NCBI RefSeq assembly: GCF_003351785.1 | Contig: NZ_CP031230.1 | Coordinates: 3,262,501 to 3,326,500 of the forward strand | Reading direction: 5' to 3' | DNA from: Sporosarcina sp. PTS2304 | Lineage (GTDB): Bacteria; Bacillota; Bacilli; Bacillales_A; Planococcaceae | DNA: 64,000 nucleotides | In this document: one piece after another, positions 33,346 through 42,472 of the stretch | Layout: each line of letters opens with the position of its first letter | How positions within the stretch are numbered: the first letter of the stretch is position 1 | Notes under the pieces: generated by a model | Databases searched by the model: none | What the model saw: the letters and a program-made list of their open reading frames with translations, nothing else | What the model was told of the DNA's origin: nothing | Translations under genes and position numbers: made by a program

Positions 33346-34449
33346 ATGATGAAAGAAAGGATGATTGGCATATACGGACACATGACGGAATACATGGGAA
33401 CTGCTTATACAGGAAAAGGAATTATGCATAAGTACGATGAATTACTTGAAGGATCAAGGAAGGTGATCTTTTTAAAGTGCTTACCCACCCATGCGTTATC
33501 TCAAGTATTGAACGATATGGCCTTATACTTTGTCAAAAAAGGACACAACGTAGATCGCTTCATGAATCCGGGATATGTAGATAAGACAGATGCAGTCTTT
33601 GTGAAAGAATTAAGTTTATTTATTTTGCAGGCATCTCATCCCATTTCATTTGAACCAACGGACGTAGGAGGACGTCATCAAGTCTTTTGTTTTTACGACG
33701 TGTATCATCAGGAGCAACTGTTCGATCAAACAGACGAAGTGAGTCAGTTAGTAAAAGTGGGAAAAGTATGTTTTGAAAAGTCGATGGTTGCATTAGCGAA
33801 AGCGAAAGTTATTCATGACGAGTGGGAAGCAGTAAATATTCAGCGTATGGATTGGGAGAGGCACAGTGCGATGACAGAAGAGCTTAAAGCGACTATTTTC
33901 GGGACAATCGAATTAGCCAAGCAAGCGAATACAGCTCATAGAATCATCGGCTCCTTATCCGCCGGCAGCGCACACGACTTCATTCCTTCTATTACGAAGC
34001 GATTGAAGCGAAGATTGCTGATTAAAGGATTACCAGGCACAGGGAAGTCCACGATGATGCGCGCGCTCGGAAAAGAAGCAGAAAACAGGGGGATCGATGT
34101 CTTGTACGGCTGGTGTGGCTTGGATCCGTCCAGTATAGATTTAGTGCTCTTTCCTGAACTGTCGATAGGATTATTTGACGCAACCAAACCCCACGCCTAT
34201 GATGCCGAAAGCCCGCGCGACGAACTGGTCGATATCGTCCCCCTCTGCGCAGAAAATGAATTACTCGAACAGCAAATAGACGACATCCGCCAAAGATACC
34301 AAAAAACTATCACTACCGCTGGAAATCATATGCAAGTCGCAATGAAATCCCAACACAACGTCCGTGTTCAACTAGATCGCGCACTAAATATCGAAGCCTT
34401 TGAAAAGAAGCTACAAGATTTGTATGCGTTGATTAAAACAATGAATTGA
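33346..34449 (+). CDS. PRK06851-like P-loop protein with one intact Walker A
   Basis: 367 residues. The C-terminal half has a canonical Walker A (IKGLPGTGKSTMM, about residue 226-238). The N-terminal half has the same surrounding pattern (GSRKVIFLKCLPTHALSQVL), where the glycine-rich P-loop has been lost. Firmicute PRK06851-type proteins usually carry two P-loop repeats, so this copy seems to keep only the second nucleotide site. Function is unknown; an ATP-dependent role in the cytoplasm is likely. Family placement is from memory of pattern, so moderate. Array 3 of the CGCTCATAG repeats follows its stop at once. Confidence 0.65.
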   Translation: MMKERMIGIYGHMTEYMGTAYTGKGIMHKYDELLEGSRKVIFLKCLPTHALSQVLNDMALYFVKKGHNVDRFMNPGYVDKTDAVFVKELSLFILQASHPISFEPTDVGGRHQVFCFYDVYHQEQLFDQTDEVSQLVKVGKVCFEKSMVALAKAKVIHDEWEAVNIQRMDWERHSAMTEELKATIFGTIELAKQANTAHRIIGSLSAGSAHDFIPSITKRLKRRLLIKGLPGTGKSTMMRALGKEAENRGIDVLYGWCGLDPSSIDLVLFPELSIGLFDATKPHAYDAESPRDELVDIVPLCAENELLEQQIDDIRQRYQKTITTAGNHMQVAMKSQHNVRVQLDRALNIEAFEKKLQDLYALIKTMN

Positions 34450-34460
34450 GGAGTGTCCGC

Positions 34461-34512
34461 GCGCTCATAGAACGTCGAGAACCGCTCATAGAACACCAGT
34501 TTCCGCTCATAG
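34461..34512 (+). repeat. CGCTCATAG array 3: three 21-bp units
   Basis: Three cores (34461, 34482 and 34503, each SCGCTCATAG) with unrelated 11-base spacers, beginning 12 bases after the P-loop gene's stop and lying between it and the converging bshB2 gene. It is the shortest array. Confidence 0.8.
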
Positions 34513-34551
34513 TCTAAGTCCCAGCGCCCACACCAACCACAAACCCACAAC

Positions 34552-34588
34552 AAAAAGTGCTGAGAACATCAATTGCCTCAGCACTTCT
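34552..34588. terminator. Bidirectional terminator between converging genes
   Basis: AAGTGCTGAG (34555-34564) pairs with CTCAGCACTT (34577-34586); the A-run before it gives a T-run for the minus-strand bshB2 transcript. Confidence 0.8.
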
Positions 34589-34611
34589 TCTTCCTTCCTA
34601 TGAACTTTCAA

Positions 34612-35283
34612 TCAATCAAATGAATGAATATAGAATGACTCATAATGAAGCCAATCCAATGCCTCCTGATCTTTCGCGGCCCAGCGTTTCTCCATGTCAG
34701 GCAACATCCAAATAGTCTGTGAAGCGTGTGCGCGCAGTGCTGCAATCTTTTTATCTGCCATGTCCGCCACGTTATGCACGACATGTGGTTTACCAAGCAC
34801 ATTCACTGTATTGTTATCAAACGCAACTACGTAGACGACAGGCCGTTCATCTGCAGGAATTCGTTGAACAGCTGCTAATACTGCGGCACCCGTTGCATTG
34901 TGGTCAGGGTGTACAGCAAGTGTTGGATGAAACGTAATGACGAGAGAAGGGTTTAGTTCATCAATCAAATCTGTCATTAGTTGAATCAATTTTTCTGGAT
35001 CTTCAAATTCGATCGTTTTATCGCGTAAGCCCATCATTCGTAAATCTGTTAAACCCATTGCATCACAAGCGTCCAATAATTCCTGCTTGCGTATTTGTGG
35101 CAACGTTTCCCTATTGGCGAATGGCGGATTTCCTAGATTCCGTCCCATTTCTCCAAGAGTTAAACAGGCGTAAGTAACCGGGACGTCCATTTCAATATAT
35201 TTTGAGATTGTTCCCGCCAAACCGAAAGATTCATCGTCGGGATGTGGGTAAACAACCAATACGTGTCGTTCTTTTTGTATCAT
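34612..35283 (-). CDS. bshB2: Bacillithiol biosynthesis deacetylase BshB2
   Basis: 223 residues of the LmbE/PIG-L deacetylase family. The zinc-binding motif is HPDDE (VVYPHPDDESFGLAG, near the N-terminus) with the third ligand in HPTLAVHPDHNATG. BshB2 removes the acetyl group from GlcNAc-malate, the second step of bacillithiol synthesis. ATG 35283 is chosen because AAGGGAG lies about nine bases upstream; an ATG at 35301 overlaps that site. The gene follows yojF, as in B. subtilis, which supports the specific BshB2 assignment. Confidence 0.9.
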   Translation of the reverse strand: MIQKERHVLVVYPHPDDESFGLAGTISKYIEMDVPVTYACLTLGEMGRNLGNPPFANRETLPQIRKQELLDACDAMGLTDLRMMGLRDKTIEFEDPEKLIQLMTDLIDELNPSLVITFHPTLAVHPDHNATGAAVLAAVQRIPADERPVVYVVAFDNNTVNVLGKPHVVHNVADMADKKIAALRAHASQTIWMLPDMEKRWAAKDQEALDWLHYESFYIHSFD

Positions 35284-35300
35284 ATGAAAAGCTCCCTTCA

Positions 35301-35651
35301 TTAGTAAGCGAATGGTGTTTCGCTAATTTCCAGCGCGACTGCAAGTTTGCCGTCTGGACCAAGGCCCGCCATTAACAGACGCTGATGCTCGTCCAATGTG
35401 TAATGCGTAATACCTTGCGCATAAATCCAGCCACTAGGCAGTTTTAGTCCGATGCGATGAGGGGAGTCACCTGTAACTTTTCCAAGTTCATAGCGAATGA
35501 TAATGTTGCGGATAAACGCACCCGCATTGAAAAAGCCTTCTTGAAAATGAGAAGCATACGATCCATTCGTCGTTTCTAAATGTATGTACACATCTTTATT
35601 GGCAAAGGAGTCCAGTATCTCCTGTAAATGATTCACTTCAACGGTTTGCAT
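35301..35651 (-). CDS. YojF family protein (DUF1806)
   Basis: 116 residues, matching YojF: VNHLQEILDSFANKDVYIHLETTNGSYASH and GWIYAQGITHYTLDEHQRLLMAGL. Function unknown; it is consistently placed beside bshB2 in Bacillales, suggesting a role in bacillithiol metabolism. ATG 35651 is chosen because AGGAGG lies six bases upstream. Its stop is 17 bases before the bshB2 start on the minus strand, so one operon. Confidence 0.88.
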   Translation of the reverse strand: MQTVEVNHLQEILDSFANKDVYIHLETTNGSYASHFQEGFFNAGAFIRNIIIRYELGKVTGDSPHRIGLKLPSGWIYAQGITHYTLDEHQRLLMAGLGPDGKLAVALEISETPFAY

Positions 35652-35763
35652 ATTCATCCTCCTCATATAATAGTAGTATATAGAAAGTCCCGTATGAATG
35701 CGATTGGATGGCTCGCGGAAAAAGCCAGAAAAAGATTCCTGGCTTCTTGCGTACGGTCGGAAA

Positions 35764-36597
35764 TTACACTTCTGTTATCTTTACTTGCGGTGTATCGAAT
35801 TGACTTTTTGCTCCATGCATGACCGGTCCCACGTAGTCATTGAGTTTCCAGCCGTGGGTAATGGCGGAGGTGACAAATTGTTTCGCTTCCACCACAGCAT
35901 CTTTAATCTGCATGCCATTCGCCAAATTTGCGGTAATGGCGGCTGCAAACGTACAGCCGGCACCGTGATTATAATGTGTATCTGCTTTTTCGGCTTCCAA
36001 TAAAGTGAACGTCTCGCCGTCATAAAATAAATCCACGGCAGCGGGGTGATCCAGTTGCTTCCCGCCTTTAATCACTACATTACGAGAGCCGAGAGCATGG
36101 ATTTTCTGCGCGGCTTGCTTCATTTCATCGATCGTTTTTGGTGTTTTCATACTTGCCAATTGACCGGCTTCAAATAAATTTGGAGTGACGATTTCCGCTT
36201 TCGGTACTAAATAACGAATCATCGCATCTGTATTTCCGGGGTTGAGCACTTCATCTTCGCCTTTACATACCATGACAGGGTCGATGACTACATGATCTAA
36301 ACCAGACTCATCGATAGCTTCACCGGCAGTACGAATGATTTCTTCCGTACTTAGCATCCCCGTTTTAATCGCATCAATTCCCGTAGACAAAGCCGTTTTC
36401 ACTTGAGCTTTTACTACATCAATAGGCAACGAATACACATTATGCGCCCAGTTGTTATCAGGATCCATCGTAACAACGACTGTAATAGCAGTCATGCCAT
36501 ACGTGCCATGCTCTTGAAACGTCTTTAAATCTGCTTGAATTCCAGCCCCGCCTGACGTATCAGATCCTGCAATCGTTAAAGTCTTCTTCAATTCCAT
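35764..36597 (-). CDS. pdxK: Pyridoxine/pyridoxal/pyridoxamine kinase PdxK
   Basis: 277 residues of the ribokinase-like ThiD/PdxK group. Recognised by LTIAGSDTSGGAGIQADLKTF, VVIDPVMVCKGEDEVL, IVTPNLFEAGQLASM and the anion-hole motif HYNHGAGCTFAAAI with the catalytic aspartate position taken by the GAGC cysteine as in Bacillus PdxK. It phosphorylates B6 vitamers to pyridoxal phosphate using ATP. Bacillus PdxK is distinguished from ThiD by this pattern and by context near ung/ywd genes. It is a single gene. Confidence 0.88.
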   Translation of the reverse strand: MELKKTLTIAGSDTSGGAGIQADLKTFQEHGTYGMTAITVVVTMDPDNNWAHNVYSLPIDVVKAQVKTALSTGIDAIKTGMLSTEEIIRTAGEAIDESGLDHVVIDPVMVCKGEDEVLNPGNTDAMIRYLVPKAEIVTPNLFEAGQLASMKTPKTIDEMKQAAQKIHALGSRNVVIKGGKQLDHPAAVDLFYDGETFTLLEAEKADTHYNHGAGCTFAAAITANLANGMQIKDAVVEAKQFVTSAITHGWKLNDYVGPVMHGAKSQFDTPQVKITEV

Positions 36598-36782
36598 TAC
36601 AAAACGTCCCCTTCACTTGCCAAATTTTCTTGTAATTTATTTTATATCACAAATCGGTGAAATACAAATCAATGATGTCGAGTATTTTTACAAGGGAAGG
36701 CGAAACCTAATGGGCTGTTGAACGTACAGATAGAAAGAGTACGTGTCACTCCCTGCACTTCTAGAAAGAAAGGATGTGACGT

Positions 36783-37445
36783 ATGAGTAAACGTAAACCT
36801 GGTCTTCTCCACCTTGCTTTCACGTTATGGTCTTCTTGGAAAAAAACGTATATTCTTGTTATTTTATTACTAGCAGTTGCTCTTATTATCCTTCCGATTA
36901 TCGGTTTTCATCTAATGAAGCTCGGTTCCACATACGCGGAGCAAAAAGGAGCGTTCATCGAGCGTGTGCAAGAGCTGCAGGAACTGACAACGGCACAAGC
37001 GTATACGAAAGTACTTGTGGAGAGGACGGACAATGAACTGTTCGGCCAAAGCATTGGGGTGAATTTTCCGGGGACAAAGCGAAATGTATTAGTTGTCATT
37101 CCGGGCTCTGTCAAAGCAGGGGTTGATCTTGGGGGACTGAAGGAAGAGGATATGAAAATAGAGGAGTCCAGTAAGCATATTCACTTAATGCTTCCGACAG
37201 CGCAGTTTTTCGGTGGAGCTGAAATATATTTCGATCAAGTGGAAGTGTACTCGATCAAAGGATTATTTCGCGGAAAAGCGGATATACAAGAAGCATATGA
37301 ACTGGCGAATGAAGCAAAAGCATTAATTATAGAAGAAGCATCGGCGCAAGGGGTGCTTCAGTCAGCTGAACGCAATGCAGTGAAGACGCTACAAGATATG
37401 TTTTCATTTGCGGGGTACACAGTAGAAATTGAATTCAAGGAGTGA
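36783..37445 (+). CDS. DUF4230 family membrane-anchored protein
   Basis: 220 residues: one N-terminal membrane helix (about 20-45, [21 protein letters not shown]) and an outside domain, in agreement with DUF4230: [22 protein letters not shown] and [23 protein letters not shown]. Function unknown. AAAGGATGTGACGT precedes the ATG. The stop lies within the ribosome binding site of ung (AAGGAGTGA), so the two are translated from one message. Confidence 0.83.
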   Translation: MSKRKPGLLHLAFTLWSSWKKTYILVILLLAVALIILPIIGFHLMKLGSTYAEQKGAFIERVQELQELTTAQAYTKVLVERTDNELFGQSIGVNFPGTKRNVLVVIPGSVKAGVDLGGLKEEDMKIEESSKHIHLMLPTAQFFGGAEIYFDQVEVYSIKGLFRGKADIQEAYELANEAKALIIEEASAQGVLQSAERNAVKTLQDMFSFAGYTVEIEFKE

Positions 37446-37450
37446 AACAG

Positions 37451-38143
37451 ATGAATCCACAATTCCATAATGATTGGGACACAGTACTGGCGAAGGAGTT
37501 TAGCAAGCCGTATTACCAAACATTACGCAAGTTTTTACAATCTGAATACGCTACGCATGAAATCTATCCACAAATGACAAATATGTGGACTGCCTTCGAG
37601 CTAACACCGTACCATGAAGTTAAAGTAGTCATTCTCGGACAGGATCCATATCACGGCCCCAATCAAGCGCATGGATTGAGTTTCTCTGTACAGTCGAATG
37701 TCAAAACACCGCCGAGTTTGCGCAATATATTTAAAGAGATGGCAGATGATCTCCATGTTCCGATTCCTGAAAGTGGAACCTTGACAGGATGGGCGAAACA
37801 AGGTGTATTATTACTAAATACCGTATTAACTGTGCGTGAAGGAGCAGCGGCTTCACATCGGGGCAAAGGCTGGGAATTGTTTACAGATGAAGTAATACGT
37901 AAACTGTCTGTACGCAGGGAACCGATTGTTTTCATTTTGTGGGGAAGGCATGCCCAAGAAAAGGCGGCTTTGATTAATCGGAGAAGACATGCAATTATAG
38001 AATCACCGCATCCGAGTCCATTCAGCGCATCACGCGGCTTCTTTGGCAGTCGTCCATTTTCGAAAACAAATGCGTATTTGCGAGAGTGGGGCAAACAGCC
38101 GATAGATTGGTCTAGTAGTGTAGCGGATAGAAAGGAAGTGTAG
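37451..38143 (+). CDS. ung: Uracil-DNA glycosylase
   Basis: 230 residues of family 1 UDG. Active-site motifs are [22 protein letters not shown] (catalytic aspartate in GQDPYH), [36 protein letters not shown] (uracil-contact region) and [20 protein letters not shown] (HPSP minor-groove loop). It removes uracil from DNA to start base-excision repair. ATG 37451 has AAGGAG eight bases upstream; GTG 37442 is part of that site. Operon with the DUF4230 gene and two small genes after it. Confidence 0.96.
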   Translation: MNPQFHNDWDTVLAKEFSKPYYQTLRKFLQSEYATHEIYPQMTNMWTAFELTPYHEVKVVILGQDPYHGPNQAHGLSFSVQSNVKTPPSLRNIFKEMADDLHVPIPESGTLTGWAKQGVLLLNTVLTVREGAAASHRGKGWELFTDEVIRKLSVRREPIVFILWGRHAQEKAALINRRRHAIIESPHPSPFSASRGFFGSRPFSKTNAYLREWGKQPIDWSSSVADRKEV

Positions 38144-38145
38144 AA

Positions 38146-38322
38146 ATGGCAGTCAATTGCTTTGAATGCATATACTTTTTCACGACATGGGAACCTCAAA
38201 ATCCAAGAGGGTGTAAGGCGTATGGTTTTAAAACAAAAATGTTGCCGTCCGTCGTAGTGAAGCAGTCTTCGGGGATGGAATGTATGAAGTTTGAACCGAA
38301 AAAAGGAGTGAGATTGCGATGA
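38146..38322 (+). CDS. Conserved 58-aa cysteine-rich protein after ung
   Basis: An overlooked small gene. It starts two bases after the ung stop with AAAGGAAGTGTAGAA upstream, and its stop overlaps the ATG of the ywdI gene (ATGA). It has four cysteines: CFEC near the N-terminus, RGCKAYGFKTK in the middle and SGMECMKFEPK near the end, a pattern that suggests binding of zinc or iron. I recall similar short proteins (C-x2-C, then a T-W-(D/E)-P segment, then GC and GFK, then SG..C) in many bacteria, with no known function. Context suggests a link to DNA repair, but that is speculative. Confidence 0.8.
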   Translation: MAVNCFECIYFFTTWEPQNPRGCKAYGFKTKMLPSVVVKQSSGMECMKFEPKKGVRLR

Positions 38323-38579
38323 TTTCATCCGATCAAGTATTATTGGAAATCGAGCAACAACTACATCATGCAAAACAAACGAGAAATGAACAGTCACGAA
38401 GAGAGGCGATTGCAGCTGTTCGTTCGTTATGCAATGTGCTGTTGAGTGAAGAAGCACCAAGTCAGCCCGTGCCGATTCAACTCAGTTCGCCTCAAGCGTC
38501 CGCACCGACCCCTATGACGTTTGGCGAACGGCCGTTGCAAGAAGCAGATGCGAATGGAGAATCTCTATTTGACTTTTAA
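38319..38579 (+). CDS. YwdI family protein
   Basis: 86 residues: a helical N-terminal half (VLLEIEQQLHHAKQTRNEQSRREAIAAVRSLCNVLLS) and a proline-rich, disordered tail (SQPVPIQLSSPQASAPTP). It resembles YwdI, found next to ung in B. subtilis; function unknown. AAAAGGAGTGAGATTGCG precedes the ATG, which overlaps the preceding stop. It ends the ung transcript unit; no terminator is obvious. Confidence 0.8.
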   Translation: MISSDQVLLEIEQQLHHAKQTRNEQSRREAIAAVRSLCNVLLSEEAPSQPVPIQLSSPQASAPTPMTFGERPLQEADANGESLFDF

Positions 38580-38672
38580 GCGCCACAAAGCGTTCGAAAA
38601 TCACTTAGTTTACAGTCGCTCTGTATGATAAACTGAAAGATACTATGTATTTGGTAGAAAGAAGGAATTGTC

Positions 38673-39053
38673 ATGCCGTTTTTTATTATTGCGGGTGCGA
38701 TTAATGCAGCGATTGCTGTTGGATGCGGTGCGTTTGGTGCACATGCGTTGAAAGATCGCTTATCCGAACACTATTTAGCCATTTGGGAGACTGCTGTGCA
38801 ATACCAGATGTTCCATGCGATCGGTTTGTTGGCTATAGGAATTTTAATGAGCAGCTCTTTACTTGGTCCTTCTGCGCAATTGTCGTGGTCGGGATATTTA
38901 CTACTTATCGGAATCATCGTTTTCTCCGGCAGTTTATATGCACTCAGCCTATCAGGTGTCGGGATATTAGGAGCGATTACTCCTATCGGTGGCGTCGCGT
39001 TTATTGCGGGTTGGATTCTGTTAATTATCGCAACTCTTAAATTTGCTCAATAA
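38673..39053 (+). CDS. DUF423 membrane protein (YwdK-like)
   Basis: 126 residues with four membrane segments. Hallmarks of DUF423 are AAIAVGCGAFGAHALKDRLS, WETAVQYQMFHAIGLLAIG and ITPIGGVAFIAGWILLII. Function unknown; present in many bacteria. AGAAAGAAGGAATTGTC precedes the ATG. The position between ywdI and gerQ matches B. subtilis, where the homologue is ywdK. Confidence 0.88.
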   Translation: MPFFIIAGAINAAIAVGCGAFGAHALKDRLSEHYLAIWETAVQYQMFHAIGLLAIGILMSSSLLGPSAQLSWSGYLLLIGIIVFSGSLYALSLSGVGILGAITPIGGVAFIAGWILLIIATLKFAQ

Positions 39054-39065
39054 ATGACGCATGAA

Positions 39066-39097
39066 AAACCGTTCACAATTACGTGAACGGTTTTTTA
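39066..39097. terminator. Bidirectional terminator between ywdK-like gene and gerQ
   Basis: AACCGTTCAC pairs with GTGAACGGTT around AATTAC, followed by TTTTA; it lies between two converging stops. Confidence 0.85.
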
Positions 39098-39100
39098 CGA

Positions 39101-39445
39101 TTATGGTTGCTGATCGAAGTAACTCAACTCTTCATTGAACTCCGCGTAATCGAAGTAAATCATCGGGAAAAGGAAACGACGACCTGTTTTTGCTTCACTT
39201 AAAATTACGTGATCCCGTCCTGCAGCTTCTACCATGCCCGCTACCGACTTTGTATTCTTACCTGCTTCAATCGCATGCTCAAATGAAAAATGGAAAATGC
39301 CTGGCTTGCCTCTGTTTAAGCGTAAAATATTTTCAATGTACGATTGCTCTCTGAACGGAGGGGTAGTCGGTGTGGCACCGGTAAATGCTCCTTGCGGTGT
39401 AACCATTTGTTGCTGGCCATAGCCTGGATAATAATATTGAACCAT
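39101..39445 (-). CDS. gerQ: Spore coat protein GerQ
   Basis: 114 residues: a tyrosine- and glutamine-rich N-terminus (MVQYYYPGYGQQQMVTPQG) and the conserved domain QSYIENILRLNRGKPGIFHFSFE through GRRFLFPMIYFDYAEF. GerQ is cross-linked into the coat by transglutaminase Tgl and is needed for cortex lysis through CwlJ during germination. ATG 39445 is chosen since AAAGGATG lies about five to nine bases upstream; the longer ATG 39499 would add 18 atypical residues. Good evidence that the organism makes endospores. Confidence 0.92.
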   Translation of the reverse strand: MVQYYYPGYGQQQMVTPQGAFTGATPTTPPFREQSYIENILRLNRGKPGIFHFSFEHAIEAGKNTKSVAGMVEAAGRDHVILSEAKTGRRFLFPMIYFDYAEFNEELSYFDQQP

Positions 39446-39689
39446 TTCAACATCCTTTCTAGAGTGGTTAGGTAGTTGGGTAGTTTCGTTCGGAAGCAAA
39501 GTTCAGCCGATGTAAAACCCCCTTGTGGCTATTCTATGTATGTGATGGAGTTGGTATGATAACTATTTCCGAAGGCGAGGGAAGTACGTTAAGCGTTGAC
39601 TTGGAATGTTTTGCGGTTTAAACGAAATTAGTGTTCGTCCATGAAAGTAGAACGTTGAATAGAGTGACGCTGACTTAGAGTATCATACG

Positions 39690-39790
39690 GCTTGCGCTTC
39701 ACTCGCAAAAGCCGTCCTTCGCTACGGCTTTCCTTAATCCTCCTGGGAGTCGATCGTCTGTAAGCTCCAAGCCGAACTTTGTGTATGTAA
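39690..39790. repeat. Degenerate dispersed element fragment
   Basis: Reverse-oriented pieces of the dispersed element family (GGCTTGCGCTTCACTCGC, AATCCTCCTGGGAGTCGATCG). Bases 39446-40041 otherwise show no gene or structured feature I can support. Confidence 0.4.
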
Positions 39791-40006
39791 GACAGTTTGA
39801 TAGCTCTTTGTAGGTAGTGAAAACCAAGTAGATCTGTCTAATATGATGTGATCGCTTTTGAAGTTAGATAACGGTGAAGTGTGGTTAGCCACTATGACAG
39901 TTTCGTTGAATTGAGAAAAAAAGTATGACTTTATATGTATTCAGTCAGGCGATCCGTATCTTCACCCACACTGTTCAGGAAGCGTAACTTACCATACTCT
40001 ATTTCT

Positions 40007-40440
40007 GGACGAACACTAACTAACTTCCCGACACAAACTCAAGGATTCTCCCGGAAGAACCGGTGACTCCTGGAGGATCAGGGTGACAGGCGTAATCGCC
40101 AACGCACTTTTGGCGAGTCCGCCGCGCCCCCTCAGGAAAGCGTCCGGTTCTGTAGGGAGAATCCTAGCACGTACACTATTTTTCTGCACCGCACTGGAGA
40201 AGTCACTTACTCCATTCTAAATTTTGGACGAACCCCAACTGTCTTCCCAACACAAAGTCAAGGATTCTCCCGGAAGAACCGGCGACTCCTGGAGGATCAG
40301 GGTGACAGGCGTAATCGCCAACGCACTTTTGGCGAGTCCGCCGCGCCCCCTCAGGAAAGCGTCCGGTTCTGTAGGGAGAATCCTACACGTACACTACTTT
40401 TCTGCACCACACTGGAGAGATCACTTACTCCACTTCGAAC
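40007..40440. repeat. Two tandem 219-bp units, each with a 124-bp inverted-repeat element
   Basis: Elements at 40042-40165 and 40261-40384 are both 124 bp and bounded by perfect 11-bp terminal inverted repeats AGGATTCTCCC/GGGAGAATCCT. The duplicated unit is longer (about 219 bp) and includes flanking text (GGACGAAC, CACTTACTCCA), so the pair arose by tandem duplication rather than two insertions. No ORF is credible. Confidence 0.88.
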
Positions 40441-40467
40441 AATCAACAAGCACGTGTGAAAAACGTA

Positions 40468-41217
40468 TTACACTTCAAAGAATGAAGCGCGCTTGTCGCC
40501 TTCTAAAATGGTACCGATGAAGAAAGAACCGAACACGCCGTAACGTGCACTCACTTCATCAAAACGCATTTCGTAGACAAGTTTCTTAAACTGCAACACG
40601 TCATCCGAGAACAATGTCACACCCCACTCATAATCATCAAAACCGACAGAACCCGAAATGATTTGCTTCACTTTTCCAGCGTAACCGCGACCAATCATAC
40701 CGTGACTGCGCATTAAACTCTTGCGATCATCCATATCTAGCATATACCAGTTATCTTCGCCTTCACGCTTTTTGTCCATTGGATAGAAACAAACATATTG
40801 ACTACGTGGCAGTTCAGGGTACAAACGTCCGCGGACATATGGATTTTGATACGGATCTTCGTCAGATTCACCCGCTAAATAGTTAGAAAGCTCAACAACG
40901 GAAACGTAAGAGTACGCAGGAATCGTGTAATCCGCAATCGTTAGTTTATTGAACTCTGCTTCTAGTTGCTGTAGCTCGTCCATCGTTGGTCGTAATGTCA
41001 TTAGCATGAAATCTGCCTTTTGCCCAACAACTGTATAAAAAGCATGACTGCCTGTTTTCGCTTCGTCGGCTTCATTCAGGCGCTCTAAAAACTGCAAAAA
41101 TTCGTTCACTGCTGCTTGACGTTCTTCTTTCGAGATTAATTTCCAAGAAGCCCAGTCCATCGTTCTAAAATCGTGAAGTACATACCAACCGTCTAATGTA
41201 ATAGCTGCTTCATTCAC
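40468..41217 (-). CDS. hemQ: Coproheme decarboxylase (hydrogen-peroxide-dependent heme synthase) HemQ/ChdC
   Basis: 249 residues of the Firmicute ChdC family: [37 protein letters not shown] (with the radical-forming tyrosine of YPM-x-KKR) and the heme-ligand histidine in [10 protein letters not shown], followed by [11 protein letters not shown] and [13 protein letters not shown]. It decarboxylates coproheme to heme b in the last step of the coproporphyrin-dependent heme pathway. It diverges from pta across a 215-base promoter region, the same arrangement as in B. subtilis (ywfI-pta). Confidence 0.95.
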   Translation of the reverse strand: MNEAAITLDGWYVLHDFRTMDWASWKLISKEERQAAVNEFLQFLERLNEADEAKTGSHAFYTVVGQKADFMLMTLRPTMDELQQLEAEFNKLTIADYTIPAYSYVSVVELSNYLAGESDEDPYQNPYVRGRLYPELPRSQYVCFYPMDKKREGEDNWYMLDMDDRKSLMRSHGMIGRGYAGKVKQIISGSVGFDDYEWGVTLFSDDVLQFKKLVYEMRFDEVSARYGVFGSFFIGTILEGDKRASFFEV

Positions 41218-41432
41218 TTGAATTCAGTCTCCTTTTAAATCAAAATACGTTCTTTTTTCAGTGTATCACAAACCGACTTTAGACGGTAAGCATAAAGGTA
41301 ACGCACTTGTCGGCTATGACAAATTTGTGCAACTAAGGAAAAGGTATCAGAAATTTTAGAAATTCCTAGTGAATTATGTAATGATTTCAGGTATGATGAA
41401 TAGGAAAAACTAACAAAGGGTGGGAATTACAC

Positions 41433-42404
41433 ATGGCAGATCTTTTTGATGGAATCCGAGCAGCACTAGAAGGTAAGGGGAAAACAATCGTATTACCTGA
41501 AGGAGAAGACGTACGCATTCTCGAAGCAGCTGTACACTTGAAACAAGAAGGCATTGTGACACCGGTTTTATTGGGGAATGAAGCGGCTGTCAAAAAAGCA
41601 GCAGAAGAGGGCGGTTTCGATATTTCTGAGATTGAGTTGATCGATCCTGCAAGCGCTTCCTATTTTGATGAGTTGGCTGAAAAGTTTGTAGAGCGTCGTG
41701 CGGGCAAGGCGACAATCGAGCAAGCGCGCGAGCAAGTGAAAGATGTGAACTACTTCGGTACGATGATGATCTACACAGGACGCGTTGATGGGCTAGTGAG
41801 CGGAGCAGCCCACTCCACAGCGGATACAGTACGTCCTGCATTACAGATTATTAAAACGAAGCCAGGCATTTCAAGAACGAGCGGCGCATTCATCATGATG
41901 AAAGGTGAAGAGCGTTTAATTTTTGCGGATTGTGCAATTACAGTCAATCCTACAGCTAAAGAGTTGGCTGAGATTGCGGTAGAGAGCACGAAAACAGCTA
42001 CAGCATTCGGTATCGATCCGCGTGTAGCCATGCTTTCATTCTCTACAAAAGGGTCTGCGGTAACAGAAGAGACAGAAAAAGTAGTAGAAGCAGCGAAAAT
42101 CGCACAAGAACTAGCGCCTGAGCTTTCAATCGATGGTGAATTCCAGTTCGATGCAGCGTACGTTCCAAGCGTAGCAGCGAAAAAGGCACCTGAATCCGTT
42201 ATTAAAGGAGACGCAAATGTCTTCATTTTCCCTACATTGGATGCAGGAAACATCGGCTACAAACTAACAGAACGTCTAGGCGGCTACGAAGCAATCGGAC
42301 CCATCTTGCAAGGCTTGAATGGACCGGTCAATGACTTGTCTCGCGGATGTTCTGCGGAAGACGTGTATAAACTGTCTCTTATTACAGCAGCTCAAAGTTT
42401 ATAA
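41433..42404 (+). CDS. pta: Phosphate acetyltransferase
   Basis: 323 residues, the short Bacillus-type Pta. Recognised by GKGKTIVLPEGEDVRILEA at the N-terminus, VSGAAHSTADTVRPALQII, VAMLSFSTKGSA and ANVFIFPTLDAGNIGYKLTER. It interconverts acetyl-CoA and acetyl phosphate and with acetate kinase makes acetate and ATP. AAAGGGTGGGAATTACAC precedes the ATG. lipL follows after 68 bases on the same strand. Confidence 0.96.
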   Translation: MADLFDGIRAALEGKGKTIVLPEGEDVRILEAAVHLKQEGIVTPVLLGNEAAVKKAAEEGGFDISEIELIDPASASYFDELAEKFVERRAGKATIEQAREQVKDVNYFGTMMIYTGRVDGLVSGAAHSTADTVRPALQIIKTKPGISRTSGAFIMMKGEERLIFADCAITVNPTAKELAEIAVESTKTATAFGIDPRVAMLSFSTKGSAVTEETEKVVEAAKIAQELAPELSIDGEFQFDAAYVPSVAAKKAPESVIKGDANVFIFPTLDAGNIGYKLTERLGGYEAIGPILQGLNGPVNDLSRGCSAEDVYKLSLITAAQSL

Positions 42405-42472
42405 CAGCTTGCTATTAAAACTGATATACTAGCTTAGCATCTACATCATGAACACTAATGGGAGAGCTAGAC

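Noticed and set aside
37663..38460. 265-codon minus-strand ORF
   Set aside because: Antisense of ung and the two small genes after it; no start signal.
41771..42253. 160-codon minus-strand ORF
   Set aside because: Antisense of pta.
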